Made by a program: the position numbers and the translations under genes
Assembly: GCA_964247055.1 (NCBI GenBank)
Contig: OZ176058.1
Coordinates: forward strand, 3,906,001 to 3,970,000
Source of the DNA: Paragordius varius
Lineage: Eukaryota > Nematomorpha
Direction of reading: 5' to 3'
Length of the DNA: 64,000 nucleotides
Shown here: positions 13,332-26,122 of the stretch, piece after piece
How positions within the stretch are numbered: the first letter of the stretch is position 1
How the letters are laid out: each line of letters starts with the position of its first letter
The notes under the pieces: generated by a model
What the model was told of the DNA's origin: nothing
Seen by the model: the letters and a program-made list of their open reading frames with translations, nothing else
Database searches by the model: none

Positions 13332-16170
13332 ATTCAACAATCAAAATATGTTTTCTTTTAACTTTTTAGTGTTTCCAACAATCAAACATATATTTTCAAC
13401 AATCAAATAATTTTAACAATCAAAATATGTTCCCCAATAGCTTTATAGTGGTCCCAACAATCAAACATATATTTTCAACAATCAAATAATTTTTCAAACA
13501 ATCAAAATATGTTGCCCAATAGCTTTTTAGTGTTTCCAACAATCAAACATATATTTTCAACTATCAAATAATTTTTCCAACAATCAAAATTTGTTGCCCA
13601 ATAGCATTTAGTATTTCCAACAATCAAACATATATTTTCAACAATCAAATAATTTTTCCAACAATCAAAATATGTTTTCTTTTAACTTTTTAGTGTTTCC
13701 AACAATCAAACATATATTTTCAACAATCAAATAATTTTTCCAACAATCACAAAATGTTGCCCTATAGCTTTTTAGTGTTTCCAACAATCAAATAATTTTT
13801 TCAAAAAATTAAATAATTTTTCCAACATAAAATATGTTGCCCAATTTTTAGTGTTTCCAACAATCAAACATATATTTTCAACAATCAAATAATTTTACCA
13901 ACAATCAAAATATGATGCCCAATAGCTTTTTAGTGTTTCCAAATATCAAACATATATTTGCACAATCAAATAATTTTTACAACAATCAAAATATGTTTTC
14001 TTTTAACTTTTTAGTGTTTCCAACAATCAAACATATATTTTCAACAATCGAATATTTTTTCCAACAATCAAAATATGTTGCCCAATAGCTTTTTATTGTT
14101 TCCAACAATCAAACATATATTTTCACCAATCAAATAATTTTTCAAACAATCAAAATATGTTGCCCAATAGCTTTTTAATGTTTCCAACAATCAAACATAT
14201 ATTTTCAACAATCAAATAATTTTTCCAACAATCAAAATATGTTGCCCAATAGCATTTAGTATTTCCAACAATCAAATAATTTTTCCAACAATCAAAATAT
14301 GTTTTCTTTTAACTTTTTAGTGTTTCCAACAACCAAACATATATTTTCAACAATCAAATAATTTTTCCAACAATCAAAATATGTTGCCCAATAGCTTTTT
14401 ATTGTTTCCAACAATCAAACATATATTTTCAAAAATCAAATGATTTTTCAAACAATCAAAATATGTTGCCCAATAGCTTTTTAGTATTTCCAACAATCAA
14501 ACATATATTTTTAACAATCAAAAAATTTTTCCAACAATCAAATTATGTTGTCTTTTAACTTTTTAGTGTTTCCAACAATCAAAAATATATTTTCAACAAT
14601 CGAATATTTTTTCCAACAATCAAAATATGTTGCCCAATAGCTTTTTATTGTTTCCAACAATCAAACATATATTTTCAACAATCAAATAATTTTTCAAACA
14701 ATCAAAATATGTTGCCCAATAGCTTTTTAGTGTTTCCAACAATCAAACATATATTTTCAACAATCAAATAATTTTTCCAACAATCAAAATATGTTGCCCA
14801 ATATCATTTAGTATTTCCAACAATCAAACATATATTTTCAACAATCAAATAATTTTTCCAACAATCAAAATATGTTTTCTTTTAACTTTTTAGTGTTTCG
14901 AACAATCAAACATATATTTTCAACAATCAAATAATTTTTCCAACAATCATAAAATGTTGCCTCATAGCTTTTTATTGTTTCCAACAATCAAATTATATTA
15001 TCTTTTAACTTTTTATTGTTTCCAACAATCAAACATATATCAACAATCAAAAAATTTTTCCACCAACCAAATTATGTTGTCTTTTAACTTTTTAGTGTTT
15101 CCAACAATCAAATTTATATTTTCAACAATAAAATATTTTTTTCAACAATCAAAATATGTTTTCTTTTAACTTTTTAGTGTTTCCAACAATCAAACATATA
15201 TTTTCAACAATCAAATAATTTTAACAATCAAAATATGTTCCCCAATAGCTTTATAGTGGTCCCAACAATCAAACATATATTTTCAACAATCAAATAATTT
15301 TTCAAACAATCAAAATATGTTGCCCAATAGCTTTTTAGTGTTTCCAACAATCAAACATATATTTTCAACAATCAAATAATTTTTCCAACAATCAAAATAT
15401 GTTGCCCAATAGCATTTAGTATTTCCAACAATCAAACATATATTTTCAACAATCAAATAATTTTTTCAACAATCAAAATATGTTTTCTTTAAACTTTTTA
15501 GTGTTTCCAACAATCAAACATATATTTTCAACAATCAAATAATTTTTCCAACAAAAACAAAATGTTGCCCTATAGCTTTTTAGTGTTTCCAACAATCAAA
15601 TAATTTTTTCAAAAAATCAAATAATTTTTCCAACATAAAATATGTTGCCCAATTTTTAGTGTTTCCAACAATCAAACATATACTTTCAACAATCAAATAA
15701 TTTTTCCAACAATTAAAAATATGTTGCCCAATAGCTTTTTAGTGTTTCCAACAATCAAACATATATTTTCAACAATCAAATAATTTATTCAACAATCAAA
15801 TTATGTTGTCTTTTAACTTTTTAGTGTTTCCAACAATCAAACATATATTTTCAACAATCGAATATTTTTTCCAACAATCAAAATATGTTGCCCAATAGCT
15901 TTTTATTGTTTCCAACAATCAAACATATATTTTCACATATATTTTCAACAATCAAATAATTTTTCAAACAATCAAAATATGTTGCCCAATAGCTTTTTAG
16001 TGTTTCCAACAATCAAACATATATTTTCAACAATCAAATAATTTTTCCAACAATCAAAATATGTTGCCCAATAGCATTTAGTATTTACAACAATCAAACA
16101 TATATTTTCAACAATCAAATAATTTTTCCAACAATCATAAAATGTTGCCTCATAGCTTTTTATTGTTTCC
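13332..16170. repeat. Satellite, transition between two higher-order domains
   Basis: Satellite made of left-type variants (CATTTAG, CCCCAATAGCTTTATAG, ACATAAAATATG). Right of here the CTTATTCCC and CGTTTTTTTAG variants become frequent. A 12-bp slippage duplication of ACATATATTTTC is visible at 15923-15946. No gene is seen. Confidence 0.7.
15923..15946. repeat. 12-bp slippage duplication inside a monomer
   Basis: ACATATATTTTC occurs twice in direct succession (15923-15934 and 15935-15946), where other monomers have it once. This lengthens one monomer by 12 bp and fits replication slippage rather than the whole-monomer changes seen elsewhere. Confidence 0.85.
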
Positions 16171-17602
16171 AACAATCAAATTATATTATCTTTTAACTTT
16201 TTATTGTTTCCAACAATCAAACATATATCAACAATCAAAAAATTTTTCCAACAACCAAATTATGTTGTCTTTTAACTTTTTAGTGTTTCCAACAATCAAA
16301 CTTATATTTTCAACAATAAAATATTTTTTCCAACAATCAAAATATGTTTTCTTTTACCTTTTTAGTGTTTCCATCAATCAAACATATATTTTCAACAATC
16401 AAATAATTTTTCCAACAATCAAAATATGTGCTTTTAACTTTTTATTGTTTCCAACAATCAAACATATATTTTAAACAATCAAATAATTTTTCCAACAATC
16501 ATAATATGTTGCCCCATAGCTTTTTATTGTTTCCAACAATCAAATTATATTATCTTTTAACTTTTTATTGTTTCCAACAATAAAACATATATTTTCAACA
16601 ATCAAATAATATTTCCAAAAATCAAAATATGTTGCCCAATAGCTTCTTATTCCCAACAATCAAACATATATTTTCAACAATCAAATAATTTTTCCAACAA
16701 TCAAATTATGTTTTATTTTAACTTTTTAGTGTTTCCAACAATCAAACATATTTTTTCAACAATCAAATAATTTTTTCAACATTAATATGTTGCCCAATAG
16801 CTTTTTAGTGTTTCCAACAATCTAACATATATTTTCAACAATCAAATAATTTTTCCAAAAATAAAATTATGTTTCGTTTTTTTAGTGTTTCCAACAATCA
16901 AACATATATTTTCAACAATCAAATAATTTTTGCAACAATCAAAATATGTTTTCTTTTAACTTTTTAGTGTTTCCAACAATCAAACATATATTTTCAACAA
17001 TCAAATTATTTTTCCAACAATCAAAATATGTTGCCCAATAGCTTTTTATTGTTTCCACAATCAAACATATATTTTCAACAATCAAATGATTTTTCAAACA
17101 ATCAAAATATGTTGCCCAATAGCTTTTTAGTATTTCCAACAATCAAACATATATTTTTAACAATCAAATAATTTTTCCAACAATCAAATTATGTTGTCTT
17201 TTAACTTTTTAGTGTTTCCAACAATCAAACATATATTTTCAACAATCAAATAATTTTTCCAACAATCAAAATATGATGCCCAATAGCTTTTTAGTGTTTC
17301 CAACAATCAAACATATATTTGCACAATCAAATAATTTTTACAACAATCAAAATATGTTTTCTTTTAACTTTTTAGTGTTTCCAACAATCAAACATATATT
17401 TTTAACAATCGAATATTTTTTCCAAAAATCAAAATATGTTGCCCAATAGCTTTTTATGTTTCCAACAATCAAACATATATTTTCACCAATCAAATAATTT
17501 TTCAAACAATCAAAATATGTTGCCCAATAGCTTTTTAGTGTTTCCAACAATCAAACATATATTTTCAACAATCAAATAATTTTTCCAACAATCAAAATAT
17601 GT
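16171..17602. repeat. 1.43-kb satellite block, copy 1 (offset 3,200)
   Basis: Repeated at 19371-20802 with a constant offset of 3,200 bp. Shared private variants include the short GTGCTTTTAAC monomer, TTCCATCAATC, TTTATGTTTCC and the CGTTTTTTTAG monomer. The match breaks at about 17602, where this copy continues with GTGCTTTTAAC and the other with GTTGCCC. Confidence 0.88.
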
Positions 17603-19370
17603 GCTTTTAACTTTTTATTGTTTCCAACAATCAAACATATATTTTAAACAATCAAATAATTTTTCCAACAATCATAATATGTTGCCCCATAACTTTTTAT
17701 TGTTTCCAACAATCAAATTATATTATCTTTTAACTTTTTATTGTTTCCAACAATAAAACATATATTTTCAACAATTAAATAATATTTCCAAAAATCAAAA
17801 TATGTTGCCCAATAGCTTCTTATTCCCAACAATCAAACATATATTTTCAACAATCAAATAATTTTTCCAACAATCAAATTATGTTTTATTTTAACTTTTT
17901 AGTGTTTCCAACAATCAAACATATATTTTCAACAATCAAATAATTTTTCCAACAATCAAAATATGTTGCCCAATAGCTTTTTAGTATTCCCAACAAACAA
18001 ACATATATTTTCAACAATCAAATAATTTTTGCAACAATAAAAATATGTTGCCCAATAGCTTTTTAGTATTCCCAACAATCAAACATATATTTTCAACAAT
18101 CAAATAATTTTTCCAACAATCAAAATATGTGCTTTTAACTTTTTATTGTTTCCAACAATCAAACATATATTTTCAACAATCAAATAATTTTTCCAACAAT
18201 CATAATATGTTGCCCCATAGCTTTTATTGTTTCCAACAATCAAATTATATTATCTTTTAACTTTTTATTGTTTCCAACAATAAAACATATATTTTCAACA
18301 ATCAAATAATTTTTCCAACAATGAAATTATGTTTTCTTTTAACTTTTTATTGTCAACAATCAAACATATATTTTCAACAATCAAATAATATTTCCAAAAA
18401 TCAAAATATGTTGCCCCATAGCTTTTTATTGTTTCCAACAATCAAATTATATTATCTTTTAACTTTTTATTGTTTCCAACAATAAAACATATATTTTCAA
18501 CAATTAAATAATATTTCCAAAAATCAAAATATGTTGCCCAATAGCTTCTTATTCCCAACAATCAAACATATATTTTCAACAATCAAATAATTTTTCCAAC
18601 AATCAAATTATGTTTTATTTTAACTTTTTAGTGTTTCCAACAATCAAACATATTTTTTCAACAATCAAATAATTTTTTCAACATTAATATGTTGCCCAAT
18701 AGCTTTTTAGTGTTTCCAACAATCTAACATATATTTTCAACAATCAAATAATTTTTCCAACAATCAAATCATGTTTTCTTTTAACATTTCAGTGTTTCCA
18801 ACAATCAAACATATATTTTCAACAATCAAATAATTTTTCCAACAATCACAAAATGTTGCCCAATAGCTTTTTAGTGTTTCCAACAATCAAACATATATTT
18901 TCAACAATCAAAGAATTTATTCAACAATCAAATTATGTTGTCTTTTAACTTTTTAGTTTCCAACAATCAAACATATATTTTCAACAATCGAATATTTTTT
19001 CCAACAATCAAAATATGTTGCCCAATAGCTTTTTATTGTTTCCAACAATCAAACATATATTTTCAACAATCAAATAATTTTTCAAACAATCAAAATATGT
19101 TGCCCAATAGCTTTTTAGTGTTTCCAACAATCAAACATATATTTTCAACAATCAAATAATTTTTCCAACAATCAAAATATGTTGCCCAATAACATTTAGT
19201 ATTTCCAACAATCAAACATATATTTTCAACAATCAAATAATTTTTCCAACAATCAAAATATGTTTTCTTTTAACTTTTTAGTGTTTCCAACAATCAAACA
19301 TATATTTTCAACAATCAAATAATTTTTCCAACAATCACAAAATGTTGCCCTATAGCTTTTTTTTGTTTCC
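17603..19370. repeat. Satellite between the 3,200-bp-offset copies
   Basis: Ordinary satellite with two close GCTTCTTATTCCC variants (near 17816 and 18543) and the short GTGCTTTTAAC form. No gene or mobile element is seen. Confidence 0.75.
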
Positions 19371-20802
19371 AACAATCAAATTATATTATCTTTTAACTTT
19401 TTATTGTTTCCAACAATCAAACATATATCAACAATCAAAAAATTTTTCCAACAACCAAATTATGTTGTCTTTTAACTTTTTAGTGTTTCCAACAATCAAA
19501 CTTATATTTTCAACAATAAAATATTTTTTCCAACAATCAAAATATGTTTTCTTTTACCTTTTTAGTGTTTCCATCAATCAAACATATATTTTCAACAATC
19601 AAATAATTTTTCCAACAATCAAAATATGTGCTTTTAACTTTTTATTGTTTCCAACAATCAAACATATATTTTAAACAATCAAATAATTTTTCCAACAATC
19701 ATAATATGTTGCCCCATAGCTTTTTATTGTTTCCAACAATCAAATTATATTATCTTTTAACTTTTTATTGTTTCCAACAATAAAACATATATTTTCAACA
19801 ATCAAATAATATTTCCAAAAATCAAAATATGTTGCCCAATAGCTTCTTATTCCCAACAATCAAACATATATTTTCAACAATCAAATAATTTTTCCAACAA
19901 TCAAATTATGTTTTATTTTAACTTTTTAGTGTTTCCAACAATCAAACATATTTTTTCAACAATCAAATAATTTTTTCAACATTAATATGTTGCCCAATAG
20001 CTTTTTAGTGTTTCCAACAATCTAACATATATTTTCAACAATCAAATAATTTTTCCAAAAATAAAATTATGTTTCGTTTTTTTAGTGTTTCCAACAATCA
20101 AACATATATTTTCAACAATCAAATAATTTTTGCAACAATCAAAATATGTTTTCTTTTAACTTTTTAGTGTTTCCAACAATCAAACATATATTTTCAACAA
20201 TCAAATTATTTTTCCAACAATCAAAATATGTTGCCCAATAGCTTTTTATTGTTTCCACAATCAAACATATATTTTCAACAATCAAATGATTTTTCAAACA
20301 ATCAAAATATGTTGCCCAATAGCTTTTTAGTATTTCCAACAATCAAACATATATTTTTAACAATCAAATAATTTTTCCAACAATCAAATTATGTTGTCTT
20401 TTAACTTTTTAGTGTTTCCAACAATCAAACATATATTTTCAACAATCAAATAATTTTTCCAACAATCAAAATATGATGCCCAATAGCTTTTTAGTGTTTC
20501 CAACAATCAAACATATATTTGCACAATCAAATAATTTTTACAACAATCAAAATATGTTTTCTTTTAACTTTTTAGTGTTTCCAACAATCAAACATATATT
20601 TTTAACAATCGAATATTTTTTCCAAAAATCAAAATATGTTGCCCAATAGCTTTTTATGTTTCCAACAATCAAACATATATTTTCACCAATCAAATAATTT
20701 TTCAAACAATCAAAATATGTTGCCCAATAGCTTTTTAGTGTTTCCAACAATCAAACATATATTTTCAACAATCAAATAATTTTTCCAACAATCAAAATAT
20801 GT
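19371..20802. repeat. 1.43-kb satellite block, copy 2 (offset 3,200)
   Basis: Second copy of 16171-17602. Both copies share every diagnostic variant that I compared. The preceding 200 bp is similar but carries several differences, so the recent exchange junction lies near 19371. Confidence 0.88.
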
Positions 20803-20892
20803 TGCCCAATAGCATTTAGTATTTCCAACAATCAAATAATTTTTCCAACAATCAAAATATGTTTTCTTTTAACTTTTTAGTGTTTCCAACAA

Positions 20893-21918
20893 CCAAACAT
20901 ATATTTTCAACAATCAAATAATTTTTCCAACAATCAAAATATGTTGCCCAATAGCTTTTTATTGTTTCCAACAATCAAACATATATTTTCAACAATCAAA
21001 TAATTTTTCCAAAAATAAAATTATGTTTCGTTTTTTTAGTGTTTCCAACAATCAAACATATATTTTCAACAATCAAATAATTTTTGCAACAATCAAAATA
21101 TGTTTTCTTTTAACTTTTTAGTGTTTCCAACAATCAAACATATATTTTCAACAATCGAATATTTTTTCCAACAATCAAAATATGTTGCCCAATAGCTTTT
21201 TATTGTTTCCAACAATCAAACATATATTTTCAACAATCAAATATTTTTTCAAACAATCAAAATATGTTGCCCAATAGCTTTTTAGTGTTTCCAACAATCA
21301 AACATATATTTTCAACAATCAAATAATTTTTCCAACAATCAAAATATGTTGCCCAATATCATTTAGTATTTCCAACAATCAAACATATATTTTCAACAAT
21401 CAAATAATTTTTCCAACAATCAAAATATGTTGCCCAATAGCTTTTTATTGTTTCCAACAATCAAACATATATTTTCAACAATCAAATAATTTTTCCAAAA
21501 ATAAAATTATGTTTCGTTTTTTTAGTGTTTCCAACAATCAAACATATATTTTCAACAATCAAATAATTTTTGCAACAATCAAAATATGTTTTCTTTTAAC
21601 TTTTTAGTGTTTCCAACAATCAAACATATATTTTCAACAATCGAATATTTTTTCCAACAATCAAAATATGTTGCCCAATAGCTTTTTATTGTTTCCAACA
21701 ATCAAACATATATTTTCAACAATCAAATATTTTTTCAAACAATCAAAATATGTTGCCCAATAGCTTTTTAGTGTTTCCAACAATCAAACATATATTTTCA
21801 ACAATCAAATAATTTTTCCAACAATCAAAATATGTTGCCCAATATCATTTAGTATTTCCAACAATCAAACATATATTTTCAACAATCAAATAATTTTTCC
21901 AACAATCAAAATATGTTG
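20893..21918. repeat. 486-bp tandem duplication
   Basis: 20893-21432 repeats as 21379-21918 at an offset of 486 bp, about six monomers. AAAAATAAAA with the CGTTTTTTTAG variant sits at 21011 and again at 21497. The break points are a T/C difference near 20892/21378 and C/T at 21433/21919. The copies look identical by eye. Confidence 0.9.
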
Positions 21919-24900
21919 TCTTTTAACTTTTTATTGTTTCCAACAATCAAACATATATTTTCAAAAATCAAATAATTTTTCCAACAATCAAATTATGTTG
22001 TCTTTTAAGTTTTTAGTGTTTCCAACAATCAAACATATATTTTCAACAATCAAATAATTTTACCAACAATCAAAATATGATGCCCAATAGCTTTTTAGTG
22101 TTTCCAACAATCAAACATATATTTGCACAATCAAATAATTTTTACAACAATCAAAATATGTTTTCTTTTAACTTTTTAGTGTTTCCAACAATCAAACATA
22201 TATTTTCAACAATCAAATAATTTTTCAACAATCATAAAATGTTGCCTCATAGCTTTTTATTGTTTCCAACAATCAAATTATATTATCTTTTAACTTTTTA
22301 TTGTTTCCAACAATCAAACATATATCAACAATCAAAAAATTTTTCCACCAACCAAATTATGTTGTCTTTTAACTTTTTAGTGTTTCCAACAATCAAACCT
22401 ATATTTTCAACAATAAAATATTTTTTTCAACAATCAAAATATGTTTTCTTTTAACTTTTTAGTGTTTTTAACAATCAAACATATATTTTCAACAATCAAA
22501 TAATTTTAACAATCAAAATATGTTCCCCAATAGCTTTATAGTGGTCCCAACAATCAAACATATATTTTCAACAATCAAATAATATTTCCAAAAATCAAAA
22601 TATGTTGCCCAATAGCTTCTTATTCCCAACAATCAAACATATATTTTCAACAATCAAATAATTTTTCCAACAATCAAATTATGTTTTATTTTAACTTTTT
22701 AGTGTTTCCAACAATCAAACATATTTTTTCAACAATCAAATAATTTTTTCAACATTAATATGTTGCCCAATAGCTTTTTAGTGTTTCCAACAATCTAACA
22801 TATATTTTCAACAATCAAATAATTTTTCCAAAAATAAAATTATGTTTCGTTTTTTAGTGTTTCCAACAATCAAACATATATTTTCAACAATCGAATATTT
22901 TTTCCAACAATCAAAACATGTTGCCCAATAGCTTTTTATTGTTTCCAACAATCAAACATATATTTTCAACAATCAAATAATTTTTCAAACAATCAAAATA
23001 TGTTGCCCAATAGCTTTTTAGTGTTTCCAACAATCAAACATATATTTTCAACAATCAAATAATTTTTCCAACAATCAAAATATGTTGCCCAATATCATTT
23101 AGTATTTCCAACAATCAAACATATATTTTCAACAATCAAATAATTTTTCCAACAATCAAAATATGTTTTCTTTTAACTTTTTAGTGTTTCCAACAATCAA
23201 ACATATATTTTCAACAATCAAATAATTTTTCCAACAATCATAAAATGTTGCCTCATAGCTTTTTATTGTTTCCAACAATCAATTTATATTATCTTTTAAC
23301 TTATTATTGTTTCCAACAATCAAACATATATCAACAATCAAAAAATTTTTCCACCAACCAAATTATGTTGTCTTTTAACTTTTTAGTGTTTCCAACAATC
23401 AAACTTATATTTTCAACAATAAAATATTTTTTTCAACAATCAAAATATGTTTTCTTTTAACTTTTTAGTGTTTCCAACAATCAAACATATATTTTCAACA
23501 ATCAAATAATTTTAACAATCAAAATATGTTCCCCAATAGCTTTATAGTGGTCCCAACAATCAAACATATATTTTCAACAATCAAATAATTTTTGCAACAA
23601 TAAAAATATGTTGCCCAATAGCTTTTTAGTATTCCCAACAATCAAACATATATTTTCAACAATCAAATAATTTTTCCAACAATCAAAATATGTGCTTTTA
23701 ACTTTTTATTGTTTCCAACAATCAAACATATATTTTCAACAATCAAATAATTTTTCCAACAATCATAATATGTTGCCCCATAGCTTTTATTGTTTCCAAC
23801 AATCAAATTATATTATCTTTTAACTTTTTATTGTTTCCAACAATAAAACATATATTTTCAACAATCAAATAATTTTTCCGACAATGAAATTATGTTTTCT
23901 TTTAACTTTTTATTGTCAACAATCAAACATATATTTTCAACAATCAAATAATATTTCCAAAAATCAAAATATGTTGCCCAATAGCTTCTTATTCCCAACA
24001 ATCAAACATATATTTTCAACAATCAAATAATTTTTCCAACAATCAAATTATGTTTTATTTTAACTTTTTAGTGTTTCCAACAATCAAACATATTTTTTCA
24101 ACAATCAAATAATTTTTTCAACATTAATATGTTGCCCAATAGCTTTTTAGTGTTTCCAACAATCTAACATATATTTTCAACAATCAAATAATTTTTCCAA
24201 AAATAAAATTATGTTTCGTTTTTTAGTGTTTAAAACAATCAAACATATATTTTCAACAATCAAATAATTTTTGCAACAATCAAAATATATTTTCTTTTAA
24301 CTTTTAGTGTTTCCACCAATCAAACATATATTTTCAACAATCAAATAATTTTTGAAACAGTTAAAATATGTTGCCCAATAGCTTTTTAGTATTCCCAACA
24401 ATCAAACATATATTTTCAACAATCAAATAATATTTAGAACAATCAAAATATGTTTTCTTTTAACTTTTAGTGTTTCCAACAATCAAACATATATTTTCAA
24501 CAATCAAATAATTTTTCCAACAATCTAAATATGTTGCCCAATAGCTTTTTAGTATTCCCAACAAACAAACATATATTTTCAACAATCAAATAATTTTTCC
24601 AACAATTAAAATATGTTTTCTTTTAATTTTAGTGTTTCCAACAATTAAACATATATTTTCAACAATCAAATAATTTTTCCAACAATCAAAATATGTTGTC
24701 TTTTAACTTTTTAGTGTTTCCAACAATCAAACATATTTTTTCAACAATCAAATAATTTTTTCAACAATCATATGTTGACCAATAGCTTTTTAGTGTTTCC
24801 ATCAATCTAACATATATTTTCAACAATCAAATAATTTTCTAATTATGTTTTCTTTTTTTAGTGTTTCCAACAATCAAACAAATATTTTCAACAATCAAAT

Positions 24901-26122
24901 AATTTTTCCAACAATCAAAATATGTTGCCCAATAGCTTTTTATTGTTTCCAACAATCAAAAATATATTTTCAACAATCAAATAATTTTTCCAACAATCAT
25001 AATATGTTTTCTTTTAACTTTTAGTGTTTCCAACAATCAGACATATATTTTCAACAATCAAATAATTTTTCCAACAATCAAAATATGTTGTCTTTTAACT
25101 TTTTATTGTTTCCAACAATCAAACATATATTTTCAAAAATCAAATAATTTTTCCAACAATCAAATTATGTTGTCTTTTAACTTTTTAGTGTTTCCAACAA
25201 TCAAACATATATTTTCAACAATCAAATAATTTTACCAACAATCAAAATATGATGCCCAATAGCTTTTTAGTGTTTCCAACAATCAAACATATATTTGCAC
25301 AATCAAATAATTTTTACAACAATCAAAATATGTTTTCTTTTAACTTTTTAGTGTTTCCATCAATCAAACATATATTTTCAACAATCGAATAATTTTTCAA
25401 ATCGAAATATGTTGCCCAATAGCTTTTTAGTGTTTCCAACAATCAAACATATATTTTCAACAATCAAATAATTTTTCAAACAATCAAAATATTTTGCCCA
25501 ATAGCTTTTTAGTGTTTCCAACAATCAAACATATATTTTCAACAATCAAATAATTTTTCCAACAATCAAAATATGTTGCCCAATAGCAATTAGTATTTCC
25601 AACAATCAAACATATATTTTCAACAATCAAATAATTTTTCCAACAATCAAAATATGTTTTATTTTAACTTTTTAGTGTTTCCAACAATCAAACATATATT
25701 TTCAACAATCAAATAATTTTTCCAACAATCATAAAATGTTGCCCCATAGCTTTATATTGTTTCCAACAATCAAATTATATTATCTTTTAACTTTTTATTG
25801 TTTCCAACAATCAAACATATATCAACAATCAAAAAATTTTTCCACCAACCAAATTATGTTGTCTTTTAACTTTTTAGTGTTTCCAACAATCAAACTTATA
25901 TTTTCAACAATAAAATATTTTTTTCAACAATTAAAATATGTTTTCTTTTAACTTTTTAGTGTTTCCAATAATCAAACATATATTTTCAACAATCAAATAA
26001 TTTTAACAATCAAAATATGTTCCCCAATAGCTTTATAGTGGTCCCAACAATCAAACATATATTTTCAACAATCAAATAATTTTTGCAACAATAAAAATAT
26101 GCCCAATAGCTTTTTAGTAATC
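21919..26122. repeat. Satellite with mixed variant order
   Basis: Ordinary satellite with CTTATTCCC variants near 22618 and 23994, CGTTTTTTAG variants, and the first CAATCAGACATAT variant at about 25038. Several monomers are shortened (for example around 24765-24850). No gene is seen. Confidence 0.72.

Noticed and set aside
16939-17142. Minus-strand open frames with repeated CLIVGN and YFDCWKN
   Set aside because: They are reverse-strand readings of the same repeat and recur wherever the same variants do (for example 20139 and 60211).
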